A stretch of DNA of 64,000 nt from Parus major (taxonomy: Eukaryota; Chordata; Aves; Passeriformes; Paridae), in assembly GCF_001522545.3 (NCBI RefSeq), contig NC_031797.1, positions 4,483,936 through 4,547,935 on the forward strand, in the 5' to 3' direction. The position numbers and the translations under genes are program-made. Position 1 is the stretch's first letter. Each line of letters opens with the position of its first letter. Below the pieces are notes generated by a model, which saw only the letters and a program-made list of their open reading frames with translations, did no database searches and was not told where the DNA came from. Below are positions 24,541 to 34,310 of the stretch, in pieces.

Positions 24541-24951
24541 GGCGCTCTGGGAAGCGCAGTCCCGGCGCTGGTGAAGCCCCGTTAGCGGCGCTACCGCAGC
24601 GGGGCGCGAGGACTACACTGCCCAGCATGCCCCGCGCGGAGAGGGTGCACATCCTTCGCGCCTCTCCCCCCACCCGCTCTGCCTTCTGGGAAACAGAGTG
24701 CGCGCGCTGCGGCGCGGGGCGAGCAGCGCCGCTCCCGGGACTACAGTTCCCATCATGCACCGCACGTCCCGCTCCGCCCCGCGCGGCGCCATTTTGTTCC
24801 GCGGCGCAGCCTGAGATGGCGGTCGGGCCCGGACGGTGAAGGTCCCGCCGCGCTGAGGGCAGGGGGGTCTCGCCGCCCCCCGCCCGCCCCGCGCCGCGCT
24901 GGGGCTGCGCCGCCGCCGCCGGTCCATGGCCTGGAGGCGGCTGCTGGCGCC
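24541..24951 (+). promoter_or_regulatory. FEM1A promoter and 5' leader with four ZNF143/SBS-type elements and YY1 sites
   Basis: Two near-consensus SBS elements are seen on the plus strand: ACTACACTGCCCAGCATGC at 24612-24630 and ACTACAGTTCCCATCATGC at 24740-24758. Two weaker ones lie on the minus strand, around CTCTGGGAAGCGCAGTC at 24545 and CTTCTGGGAAACAGAGTGC at 24683. YY1-like motifs CGCCATTTTG (24787) and GAGATGGCGGTC (24813) follow. No TATA box is present. This layout is typical of a CpG-island housekeeping promoter, with the start probably near the YY1 motifs. An upstream ATG at 24926, 26 bp before the main ATG and out of frame, lies in the leader. Confidence 0.8.
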
Positions 24952-26958
24952 ATGGACCTGCGCACGGCCGTGTACAATGCGGCCCGTGACGGGAAGCTGA
25001 AGCTGCTACAGAAGCTGCTGGGCAGCCGCAGCCGGGAGGAGCTGGAGGCGCTGACGGCGGGGCCCGGCGGCGGGGGCGGCCCCGGGGCCGGCAGCACCCC
25101 GCTGCTGATCGCGGCCCGGCACGGACACCTGGAGGTGGTGGAGTACCTGCTGGATCACTGCGGGGCTCGCGTGGAGGAGGGCGGCTCCGTCAGCTTCGAC
25201 GGCGAGACCATCGAGGGGGCCCCGCCGCTGTGGGCGGCCTCGGCCGCCGGGCACCTGGGCGTGGTGCGGAGCCTGCTGGACCACGGCGCCTCGGTGAACC
25301 AGACCACGCTGACCAACTCCACCCCGCTGCGGGCCGCCTGCTTCGATGGGCACCTGGAGATCGTGCGGTACCTGGTGGGCGAGCGCGGGGCCGACCTGGA
25401 GGTGGCCAACAGGCACGGCCACACGTGCTTGATGATTTCCTGCTACAAAGGGCACCGGGAGATCGCCCGGTACTTGCTGGAGAAAGGGGCCGATGTGAAC
25501 CGGCGCAGCGTGAAGGGAAACACGGCCTTGCACGACTGCGCCGAGTCGGGCAGCCTGGAGATCCTGCAGCTCCTGCTCCGCTCCAAGGCCCGCATGGAGA
25601 AGGACGGCTATGGCATGACCCCTCTGCTCGCTGCCAGTGTCACCGGCCACACCAACATCGTGGAGTACCTGATCCAGGGGGGGCTGCAGCAGGATGAGGC
25701 TGCGGGGAGCCAGAGTGGGACCTGTGCCTCAGGCGGGAGCCATCAGAGGGGCTGTACTGAAGAGGGCTGTGAGGGATGTGGTGCTTCAGCTTCCAGTCAC
25801 GACGAGGTCCCGAGCGTGTTCTGCACTCGAGAGGCTGCTGTGGAAGCGCTGGAGCTGCTGGGTGCCACGTTTGTGGACAAGAAACGAGACCTGTTGGGAG
25901 CGCACAAGTACTGGCGCAGGGCGATGGAGCTGCGCTGCGAGGGGGGGAAGTACCTGCCTAAGCCCGAGCCCCGGCAGCTGGTGCTGGCCTACGACTATTC
26001 ACGGGAGGTGAGCTCTCTGGAGGAGCTGGAAGCCCTGATCACGGACCCCGACGAGATGCGCATGCAGGCGCTGCTGATCCGGGAGCGCATCCTGGGCCCT
26101 TCCCACCCCGACACCTCCTACTACATCCGTTACCGCGGGGCCGTCTACGCCGACTCCGGCAACTTCGAGCGCTGCATTAACCTGTGGAAGTACGCCCTGG
26201 ACATGCAGCAAGGCAACCTGGAGCCCCTCAGCCCCATGACCGCCAGCAGTTTTCTTTCCTTTGCCGAGCTTTACTCCTACGTGCTCCAGGACCGTTCCAA
26301 AGGCACTTTAGCCACCCACCTGGGCTTCTCCGACCTCATCGGGGTGCTGAGCAAAGGGGTTCGGGAGGTGGAGAGGGCCCTGGTGCACGGCAAGGACCCC
26401 GTGGCCGACTCAGCGCAGTTCACCAAGACGTTGGCCATCATCCTGCACCTGGTTTTCCTGCTGGAGAAGGTGGAGTGCACCCCGGAGCAGGAGCACCAGA
26501 AGCGCCAGACCATCTACCGCCTGCTCAAGTGCAGCCCCCGCGCCAAGAACGGCTTCACGCTCCTGCACATGGCCGTGGACAAAGACACCACGACGGTGGG
26601 GCGTTACCCCGTGGGCAAATTCCCGTCGCTGCACGTGGTGAACTTGCTGCTGGAGTGCGGGGCAGACCCGGACAGCCGGGACTATGACAACAACACCCCC
26701 CTGCACGTGGCTGCCCGCAACAACTGCCCGCTGATCATGAGCGCCCTGATGGAGGCCGGGGCGCACATGGACGCCACCAACGCCTTCAAGCAGACGGCCT
26801 ACGAGCTGCTGGACGAGAAGCTGCTCACCAAGAGCACCATGCAGCCCTTCAACTACATCACCCTCCAGTGCCTTGCTGCTCGAGCCCTGGACAAGCACAA
26901 GATTCCCTACAAGGGATTCATCCCTGAGGAGCTGGAAGCCTTCATTGAGCTGCACTAG
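24952..26958 (+). CDS. FEM1A: FEM1A, ankyrin-repeat substrate receptor of CUL2 ubiquitin ligase
   Basis: An intronless 668-codon frame, against about 669 residues for human FEM1A. Six N-terminal ankyrin repeats are visible near residues 48-72, 90-116, 123-150, 157-183, 190-216 and 223-245, with motifs such as TPLLIAARHGHLEVVEYLL and NTALHDCAESGSLEILQLLL. A TPR-like helical middle follows (about 290-520, with SHPDTSYYIRYRGAVYADSG). Two more ankyrin repeats lie near 535-615. The VHL-box-like segment around LQCLAARAL (638-646) would contact elongin B/C. The family recruits proteins with C-terminal degrons to CUL2-RBX1. The start was chosen because MDLRTAVYNAARDGKLKLLQ is the family N terminus and the ATG has a strong GCGCCATGG context. 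FEM1B and FEM1C are shorter, and the synteny with TICAM1 supports FEM1A. The protein is nuclear-cytoplasmic and has no signal peptide. Confidence 0.97.
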   Translation: MDLRTAVYNAARDGKLKLLQKLLGSRSREELEALTAGPGGGGGPGAGSTPLLIAARHGHLEVVEYLLDHCGARVEEGGSVSFDGETIEGAPPLWAASAAGHLGVVRSLLDHGASVNQTTLTNSTPLRAACFDGHLEIVRYLVGERGADLEVANRHGHTCLMISCYKGHREIARYLLEKGADVNRRSVKGNTALHDCAESGSLEILQLLLRSKARMEKDGYGMTPLLAASVTGHTNIVEYLIQGGLQQDEAAGSQSGTCASGGSHQRGCTEEGCEGCGASASSHDEVPSVFCTREAAVEALELLGATFVDKKRDLLGAHKYWRRAMELRCEGGKYLPKPEPRQLVLAYDYSREVSSLEELEALITDPDEMRMQALLIRERILGPSHPDTSYYIRYRGAVYADSGNFERCINLWKYALDMQQGNLEPLSPMTASSFLSFAELYSYVLQDRSKGTLATHLGFSDLIGVLSKGVREVERALVHGKDPVADSAQFTKTLAIILHLVFLLEKVECTPEQEHQKRQTIYRLLKCSPRAKNGFTLLHMAVDKDTTTVGRYPVGKFPSLHVVNLLLECGADPDSRDYDNNTPLHVAARNNCPLIMSALMEAGAHMDATNAFKQTAYELLDEKLLTKSTMQPFNYITLQCLAARALDKHKIPYKGFIPEELEAFIELH

Positions 26959-28790
26959 GGCGTGACAGCCACGGTCCCCAGCCTGTCCCACCCCGCTGAG
27001 GTTGTGCAGTTGGAGGGCTCGGGCTGGCTGTGCCAAAGTGCCCAGGGCCGTCGCTGTGCTGAGCTTTGTCCCCATCTGTCACCACCCAGCTGGCGTGTCG
27101 GGGCAGGGGAGGAGGAGGCCCCAGAGCTCATGGCTGTCCCTCGTTGCCACCTTCAGGTACCAGCTCTCTCCAGTGCAGTCTGTCCACAGAAGGTCACAGC
27201 CACCATCGTGTCCTGAGAAGGAAGGAGATGGAGATTCCCTGGGACCTGCTGCCTCTCCTGTTAGTGCTGGATTAACTCAGTGTTCAGCTTTGGAGCAGCT
27301 ACACATCCCCCACGTGCTCTGGCCCTTCCCACCCCACACACCCAACAGATAGAAAGTGAGTGAGGAATAAAATACCCTTCAGCTAATCCCTTCCCCTCTC
27401 TCCTGTCAGGTTTGGGACAGCCCATGCCCAACAGCCGAGGGGCTCGAGCTCTGCCCAGGGATGGCACAGGGCTGGGTGTGCTGAGGATGGGGTTTGTCTC
27501 TCTCTTAGTTGGCCAAGTAGCAAATGGTGTTAAAGGCCTGAGATTTCCATGATTGTGCATAAAGCTGGGATGTTTTTTCTCTCGTAGAGCCAAGCCCTAT
27601 CTATGCTGCAAGACTTCTCCAATCCTGTAGGATAGAGGAAGGTCAGTTCTGGTTATACAGTTTGATCCATAGATGTTGTAGTTTATGAATGGGGAGGAAA
27701 AAAACTAAGAACAAAATCCTGATGTGGTGTTCAGGCCCTTGGCTTGTCCATTCCACACCCATTTGCTCCATTCCCAGCGTGACGTTCTTTGGCTCCAGAG
27801 GGCAGCAGGGACTGAGCTGGAAGGGTGAATGTGGACGCTTTGGGAGCCAAAACACCACATTCTGAACTATTTTTGAGGCTGAGCTCTTGCAAGCCCTTTA
27901 GGCCAGGAGGTACCTGCAGTGTGGAGGTGCTTGGAGGGGGTTATGAAAGCAAGTGAGTGTCTGTGGTGGGTTTGCACCAGGCTGGGCTGAAGGAAGAAGC
28001 AAGAAATGAAAGTTTAAGGTGCCTCCTTGTCCTTCTGAGGTTTTGGTATCACCTGCTTGGGCTCTGTTACTGCCCCATTCTGAAACCTCATGCAGTGGGT
28101 TCTTAGCAGCTGGTTTGGGCTTTTGAGTCTTCTTTTTTTTCCCTTTTTAATTTTTTTTGTAACTTCACTGAGGATGGTGCTACTTCCAAGGTGGAATTTG
28201 AAATCTCACCTGGCTGCTGTTTGGGCAAGCTCCTTCCTTTGATGAGGATCTGCACCCACCTTGTTTTTAACTCTGTAGTCTCAGGGCAGGTTTTTGAGCA
28301 CGAGCAGAACCCTCCGTGGTGGAAAACAGAGTTTCCAGCAGTTTGTCCTTGTGCAGGGGGTGGTGGGCAGCCCGTGGCTCCTTCCCTGGCCCTGAGCAGG
28401 GTGGGAAGCTCAGCTGAGGAGGGAAGCAGCTGCCTGGAGCTCTGGGAAAGGTCCCACCTGGGAGAGCAGACCCCTGGCCCCACCCTCGCTCTCTGTGCTA
28501 CTGAAGCTTCTCTACTTGTATTTATCAGCCTCAATAACCACCCTCTCTGCCCCTTCAAGATATTGTAGATCTGGCAGTACATTTTGCAGTGTTAACTATA
28601 ACGTTTATTTATAAAGCAAGGAAGTTTAACTTGAATTGAGCTGTAAAGTGCAGAGTTAGTTTAGCTGCCTTCTATTTTTTTTTTCCTTTTGGCTGAAACC
28701 TGAACTAAACTGCAGGAATGGGATTTGTTCCTTTGTGAGCTGATGAGCGCTCTTAACTTTAAATAATAAAACAAAAAATGGCTGCTAGAA
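26959..28790 (+). other. FEM1A: FEM1A 3' untranslated region
   Basis: About 1.8 kb of non-coding DNA follows the stop. Two poly(A) signals are visible, AATAAA at 27366-27371 and AATAAA at 28765-28770. The second, followed by an A-rich and then GT-rich stretch, is the more likely main end. Using the first would give a short 3' UTR isoform. No other gene is seen here. Confidence 0.6.
28765..28770 (+). terminator. FEM1A: Probable FEM1A poly(A) signal
   Basis: AATAAA within TTAAATAATAAAACAAAA, with TTTTCCTCTGTTTTCAGTTTG downstream as a possible U-rich element. Confidence 0.5.
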
Positions 28791-30960
28791 TGCAAGTGCC
28801 TTGGACTTCTTCCTGATAAACCTCTATATTCAGGTGTTTTCCTCTGTTTTCAGTTTGTTTCTCAGGGATGGGACACTGGGTATGGAATTCTGGGGTGTTT
28901 GCAATTAACAGGCAATTGGTTATTGGTTCATTTTGTGGTTACTCCTGTGAAAAACCAATCTGTGCTGCAGTGGCAAACATTTCCCCTGGAAAAGAGTAAC
29001 ACTGACACTGAAATTACACCTCTTCTGTGTTTTGCCTTATGTTTTGATGCAAATCAAACAGTGTTTACTTGTCTTACACACGTGGGACAATGGATGCAGC
29101 GAGCAGAAAGAGTGACACAATGTCAACAGTTTGGTTTCCAACCCCAGATCCATCAGGGACAATAAAAACAGGAATTAATGGTACTGGAGTTAGTTCCACA
29201 CAGGAACCTGGATCCCAAAAATGCTTGGTCTCCCCCAGGGAGAGTGGGTGGATAAAATATTTGAACATTTGTCCTGTCATTAATTGCTCCATCCTTAGTT
29301 CTTGGTGCCTTGAGGAATGGCGGTGCCTTTGTGCTGGAAATTCCATTTAAGCAGTGTCTGCAGAGCCTGTGCTTCTCCCACGCAGACATTGCTCCTGTAT
29401 GTGATGTCCAGGTGTGTGAGGAGAGAGCTGCCAGGCAGGGGCCAGGTGGCCTCAGGCTGCTCAGGGCAGTTCCATCGCAGCCAGGGCTGCTGGCAGGAGA
29501 GAGGTGGGAAGGGAGTTAATCCAGGCAGGAGCAGCTCTGGAGCTGGGCTCTTGTGGTCAGGGGGCTGGGGGATCCAGTCAGGTGCAGCAGCCCCAAGGAG
29601 AAGAATATTCTGTGTGATGGAAAAGGCTTCAGTTTTTTTAAACACATAAATAATCTGTAATTACATAGAGGGCCCAGCAATTAAATGTTGATAGTAATTA
29701 CAGGGTGAGAAAAATGCATGATTTAGGGGTAATTACACTGAACAGGCCTGATTGACTGTAGGGCCAGCTCCATGTAGGCAAAACATGGAGCTGTGGGGAG
29801 CAGGGCAACGTTTCAGTGATTATTTTGTTAATTCTTGGACACAGAGGAGTTTTTTCTCCACTGTGGTGGCTGCAGACCCTCCTGTAGCCCAGACACAGCT
29901 CTCCCTCTCCTTTGTGTGATCCAAGCACGCTGGATGTGGCTGTGCTGAGGTTGTTTACAAGCTGGAGCAGCTTCCAGTTGACTAATTTGGCATGATTATT
30001 TATAGCAGGAGAGAAGGAGGGATGTGTGAGTGCTCCCGAGGGGAGGGACTGTCCTGCACCAGCTGCAGGGGACAGGAATTGCAGTAACACAGCACCTCTT
30101 AATGGTGCTGTGGAGGAGAGAAACCGGGAAAATAAAAGGAATTGGAGCACTTGGAGGATGCCAGCAGGCTCTGGAAGGAGTAGATGAGTTAATCCATTGT
30201 CACTGGGTCCTGCAGAGTGAAAGTCCAATCTGTTTGAGAGCTGGAAGCCAAGAGTTGGGGGCAGCTCAGAGTCTCCTCTGAGGATTTGGTGACGTCTGTG
30301 TCACTCAGGGCTTGGCCTGGGGCTCTTGGACAAAGGCTGGGGTGTGGAATGAGGCTGAGAGGGCAGGCCCAGGGGCTCAGATGGGCTCAGATCCTCCTGG
30401 AGCCTGCTGGGGAAGCCAGGGAGTGAGCTGAGCACACACAGAGCTGCAGGAACACCTGGAATGGGGTCAGTTCCTGTACTGAGCACCGGGAGCGGCTCCT
30501 CAGGACCTGTGAGCTCTGCCCTGCCCTGGCACAGGCTCCGGGCTCTGCTCTGGGAGGGAACAGCCCCATTTGCCGGCCCTGGGTGGCTTTGGGGTGACCT
30601 CTGCTGACGATCAGGAAAATGCCTGTGCCTGGAGTGTGGGAGGAGCGAGGCCTTTGCTCCAGGTGCCCTCCTGCTGTTAAAGCTCAGTAGGACCAGCCTG
30701 CTACAGCCCTTGCTCGGATCCTGCAAAATTACCCCTCCCACTCCCCAGCCCTGGCTTTCTCCATCCTTCTGCACTACTCTGCTCACTGCTTTTGGGTTTT
30801 TGCTTTTTCCTTTAAGGCATCTTCCCAAAGAATCCCTTGCAGACTGTCCCTCAAATAATTTGGTCAGTGCCATCTCCCAGCCAACATGCAGAATAGTTTT
30901 CCATTTAGCCCTTGACTATCCTTTTTCTAATTCTACAGGAAAGAACCAGAGGAACACAAA
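28790..30960. other. Convergent intergenic region between FEM1A and TICAM1
   Basis: Unique sequence between the 3' ends of the two genes, with no gene or clear transposon recognised. Local GC-rich blocks at 29400-29600 and 30300-30700 hold short frames without family resemblance. Confidence 0.45.
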
Positions 30961-30974
30961 TAAATTAATTGCAA

Positions 30975-30980
30975 TTTATT
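30975..30980 (-). terminator. TICAM1: Probable TICAM1 poly(A) signal
   Basis: TTTATT on the plus strand reads AATAAA on the minus strand, about 240 bp after the TICAM1 stop codon. Confidence 0.45.
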
Positions 30981-31217
30981 TATAAAATCTTCAAGTAATT
31001 CCAGACAATCAGGAAAATAATTTTCTCAGTTACTTGAAAATAAGGAAAAGTGGTTCCAGGAAATCACCACATCTCTTTTCCAACAAAAGATGAAGAATTT
31101 GAGTTTGTGCTTCAGGAAGATGGTACTCTTGATGCATAGAATGATAGTCCCAGTCCCAGCAGAATCATTCTAATCCAGGATTTGAAATTAATTTTGTCTC
31201 TGACCTTGGCTGCCAGG

Positions 31218-33269
31218 TCAGATGTGCCTGGTTTGCTCCTGGCTGTCCCCTGGCCCAGGTGGGGCAGTTTCCACCTGCATCACGTTGTGGTCCCCGATCT
31301 GAACCATGCGGGCGTGTTGGATGATGAGGGCTGGGGTCCCTCCGGGGCCTGGTGTGATGTTGTAGTGTCCTGGGGGGAGCTGTGCTTGGGAAGGGGGAGG
31401 ACCCTGCTGAGCAGGGAGGTCCATGGGGGCAGGGGGACACCAGTGCTGGGCTGCTGGCTCTGGTGGCCACGGCTGTGGCACTGCTGGAGGCACCCAGGGA
31501 GGGGAGCCCAGGCTCAGGGCAGCCAAGTTCTGCAGGGCTTGGTGCCGTTCCCAACGGGCCTGGAGCTTCCTTCTCTGCATCTGGTCCCACAGGGCTTTCT
31601 TCTCCCTGATCTTCTTGGGGTTAAAAGTCTTGTGCACATTCCTGGAGAAGAGCGGAGAGCTCTCGTTGAGGGTGACGAGCACGCTGAGCATCGTGGGGAT
31701 CCGGCTGCACTCCAGGGCGTTTGTCTTGGGTAGAAATGGGATGACTGAGTCTTGCTTGGAGGGGTCCAGAATGGACTGCATCAGAGCAGTGTCTGTCTGG
31801 AACAGACACAGGTTGCAGGGGAAGTTCTTGGTCAGCAGGAGGATCATGAAGGCAGAGTTTTCCATGGCCTCCTGGAAGCAAATCATGTGGCTGCGTCCGG
31901 CGATGAAGAAATCCTCACTGAGCGTGGCACCGTTGGACACCCCCATGCTCTCCAGCAGGTTCTTGACCCGCTGGGCCACAATCTCATCTTCACTGGCGTG
32001 CAGGACAACAAACGTGAAGAACTTGGCATCATCTGGCTCTGATGGATCCACAGCTGAGAGAGCAGGAGGCCAGGCTGGAGAGAGGGATGAGTGCAGGGGA
32101 GGGGTATGGAATAGGTTGGAGTGAGATTCCTGAAGAGGAGGAAGAGTTGAGGATACGGAATAAGTGGGAGGAGGAAAGGAACAGGTTGAAATAGAAGCAG
32201 GTGCAGAGTTACAGGGAATGCCTGCTGGAATGTAGGAACCCTGTATGGACATGTGGGCAGGAGCAGTATCCACTGCAGCCCTTGTGTCAGGGACACCAGT
32301 AGATAATCGCTTTTCATCCTGCTTTTCTCTTGGTGTGTAAGGCTCTGTCACTGTGCTGGACACATCACTGCTTTGGGCAGGCTCCGAGGGCAGCGGCGTC
32401 TCCGGAATGGGGAGAGGGGTGGGATGGCAGGGACTGACCTGCAGAGCCTCCTCTGGCTGGGACCCTTGTGCAGCTGTGTCCTGCCCAGGGCGAGGGCTGG
32501 CTGTGCTGGGCCAGCTGGATTCCTGCGGGCCGTGGCTCTTTGTGTCCCTGTCACGGTGTCCAGCACGGCTGGGCCAGGGGACACACTCGGGGACACAGGG
32601 CTGGGTGTGAAAAACACCTGTTGGTGATGCACTGATCTCCAAACAGCTGGACAGGGAGGAGCTCCCCACAGAGCACAAGGTCCGTGGGCCTGAAAAGTCT
32701 GAGTTGCCTCCAATCTGCAGTGGTGAACTCCTCGCCACGTGGTGGGAGCTGGCTGTGTGGGGAAATCCTGCATCCTCATGGGACCTCAGCGTCCAAAGCC
32801 TGTCCCCTGAGCCCCCGCTGGCTGCAGAGCCCTGTTTGTGCTGTTCCTCGGCTGGGATGCTGTTGACTGTCCCCTGCTGAGCAGCCTGGCAGGCTTTGTC
32901 CCTGGCCTCGGGACTGCACAGCTTTTCCTGTGCCAGCACCGCGTACGCCTGTGCCAGCAGTGCCACGGCACCTGCATCCAGCTGGGGAGGCTGCAAATCC
33001 TCCCCGTCTTCCCGCACTCCTGCGGCGCCCAGTTTGATCTGGTGGATGTACTGGGCTGCCTGGCTATCCCTCAAGCCATCCAGACAAATTCTTGCATCCG
33101 TTTCTTGCCCTAGAGTAAGCAGGACCATAGCCTGCAGTAACTTGCTGCAGGGCCCAGGTGTGAAGCGCTTCAGTCTGAGTTTGAGGCTCAGCAGTTTCTC
33201 TGCTGGGGCCTGGGACAGAATATTGAACAGGTCCTGGAAGCTCGGCTGCAGCTCGGCGCTCTGTGCCAT
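31218..33269 (-). CDS. TICAM1: TICAM1 (TRIF), TLR3 signalling adaptor
   Basis: 683 codons in one exon. The ATG at 33267-33269 was chosen because MAQSAELQPSFQDLFNILSQ starts the conserved helical N-terminal domain. The frame is open for 37 more codons upstream, but that part is leader. Seen: N-terminal autoinhibitory helical domain (about 1-150); proline/serine-rich linker with a pLxIS-type motif CLEIS at 209-213 (TBK1/IRF3) and a TRAF6 motif PQESSW at 248-253; TIR domain about 414-550 (KFFTFVVLHASEDE to FSRNVHKTFNPKK); and a C-terminal RHIM with VQIG at 656-659, for RIPK1/RIPK3 binding. The adaptor links TLR3 to IRF3, NF-kB and cell death. The TIR BB loop reads DFFIAGRS, with Ala457 where I recall human TRIF having the critical Pro434. 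Confidence 0.95.
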   Translation of the reverse strand: MAQSAELQPSFQDLFNILSQAPAEKLLSLKLRLKRFTPGPCSKLLQAMVLLTLGQETDARICLDGLRDSQAAQYIHQIKLGAAGVREDGEDLQPPQLDAGAVALLAQAYAVLAQEKLCSPEARDKACQAAQQGTVNSIPAEEQHKQGSAASGGSGDRLWTLRSHEDAGFPHTASSHHVARSSPLQIGGNSDFSGPRTLCSVGSSSLSSCLEISASPTGVFHTQPCVPECVPWPSRAGHRDRDTKSHGPQESSWPSTASPRPGQDTAAQGSQPEEALQVSPCHPTPLPIPETPLPSEPAQSSDVSSTVTEPYTPREKQDEKRLSTGVPDTRAAVDTAPAHMSIQGSYIPAGIPCNSAPASISTCSFPPPTYSVSSTLPPLQESHSNLFHTPPLHSSLSPAWPPALSAVDPSEPDDAKFFTFVVLHASEDEIVAQRVKNLLESMGVSNGATLSEDFFIAGRSHMICFQEAMENSAFMILLLTKNFPCNLCLFQTDTALMQSILDPSKQDSVIPFLPKTNALECSRIPTMLSVLVTLNESSPLFSRNVHKTFNPKKIREKKALWDQMQRRKLQARWERHQALQNLAALSLGSPPWVPPAVPQPWPPEPAAQHWCPPAPMDLPAQQGPPPSQAQLPPGHYNITPGPGGTPALIIQHARMVQIGDHNVMQVETAPPGPGDSQEQTRHI

Positions 33270-33435
33270 GTCAGCAGCTGCTGACCACAGACTGCAGCAG
33301 GGATGGGAAAAGCATCTTGTGGCAAAGGGTTGTGTCCCCGTGGGGCTCGGGGTGCCCCGGTCGCGCTCCTCGTACCACACAAACCTCTGGTGCCAGGGGC
33401 TCGTCTGGGACCTGGGGCCTCTCTGTGCTGGGAAT
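33270..33435 (-). other. TICAM1: TICAM1 5' untranslated part of the coding exon
   Basis: The minus-strand sequence CTCTCCTCACAG|ATTCCC gives an acceptor at 33436-33437 and an exon start at 33435. A second possible acceptor, CTGCTGCAG|TCTGTGG, lies nearer the ATG at about 33293. Either leaves the ATG at 33269 as the first in-frame family-consistent start. Confidence 0.45.
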
Positions 33436-33804
33436 CTGTGAGGAGAGCAGAGGACAGCGTTCAGAGGGCTGATGTGGGTGCTCAGGGATGCTCCTGGAGC
33501 TGCCAGGCTCTCTCACACCTCCCAAATATTTCTGCATCTGTTCCGTGCTTGCAGCTGTGCCAGTGCATTATTCCAACTCTGTGATTAAGCAAAGAGCACA
33601 TTCTTTGCATTCATTTCACATTAATTACAACTGGCTTAAAATGATTGATGAAATAATGCTATATTTAGGTAAATCCAAGTGTCTCCTCCAGGCAGCTGGT
33701 TCCAGGGGTCTCACAGGCTCTTTGTGATGGCAGTCGAGGAATAAAACAGGTGTAGAGGAAACCCTTTCCAGCCGATAACCTGTGTCATCAGGGAAAATTC
33801 ACAG

Positions 33805-34065
33805 GAAATAATTCCTTCCCACTATCCCATCCATCCCTGCCCTCTGGCACTGGGAGCCATTCCCTGTGTCCTGTCCCTCCATCCCTTGTCCCTCTCCAGC
33901 TCTCCTGGAGCTCCCCAGGCCCTGAGGGGGCTCTGAGCTCTCCCTGGATCCTTCTCCTCTCCAGCTGAGCCCCCCCAGCTCTCCCAGCCCAGCTCCAGAG
34001 GGGCTCCAGCCCTGGAGCAGCTCCAGAGCCTCCCCTGGACTTGCTCCAGGTCCTTCTTTCATTGG
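33805..34065 (-). mobile_element. CR1 LINE 3' region, low divergence, in TICAM1 intron 1
   Basis: Antisense copy of the same CR1 segment found in sense at 22490. Over about 165 aligned bases I count only two or three differences. It begins with ATTCCTTCCCACTATCCCAT and includes CTCTCCAGCTCTCCTGGAGC. It lies between the probable non-coding exon and the coding exon of TICAM1. Confidence 0.88.
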
Positions 34066-34114
34066 AAGACTTTATCTCCCCCTCCACAGGTGATCCCTGA
34101 GCCCCTGCACTCAC

Positions 34115-34205
34115 CCCGGGCCTCTGCTGGGATTTTAATTAAACATCGGGAGTGTCTGGAGGGGAGGAGCGGGTTCCTGGTGGGACTCTGCTCCCGGAGC
34201 TGCCT
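34115..34205 (-). other. TICAM1: Probable non-coding first exon of TICAM1
   Basis: On the minus strand the block ends with the donor CCCGGG|GTGAGTGC (GT at 34114-34113). It starts about 25-30 bp after a TATA-like TTTAAATA (plus coordinates 34226-34238). A spliced non-coding exon before a single coding exon is the known TICAM1 structure in mammals. The exact start is inferred. Confidence 0.5.
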
Positions 34206-34310
34206 GAGCTCGCTGCAGAACCTTTCCTTATTTAAAGGCAGCCCCAGCAAACGCCCGGAAATAATTCTCAACTGGGGAAAGTTTCCAATTTCAGTTTTGT
34301 TTTCCTGTCT
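34206..34310 (-). promoter_or_regulatory. TICAM1 promoter: TATA-like box with an IRF/NF-kB-like cluster
   Basis: Minus strand: a TATA-like CCTTTAAATAAGG at 34238-34226. About 40-70 bp upstream is AAAACTGAAATTGGAAAC (34274-34305). It contains the IRF half-site AACTGAAA and a second GAAA three bases on, close to but not a perfect ISRE, followed by ACTTTCCCC, which is kB-like at best. This is motif reading only. It suggests an inducible promoter, and another start inside the adjacent gap cannot be excluded. Confidence 0.4.

Noticed and set aside
25006..25650. 214-codon antisense frame over FEM1A
   Set aside because: Complement of the GC-rich ankyrin repeats. Codon bias of the FEM1A strand explains it.
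33270..33380. 37-codon N-terminal extension of TICAM1
   Set aside because: Open in frame but not like any TRIF N terminus. The conserved domain begins at MAQSAELQ, and part of the stretch may be untranslated leader.
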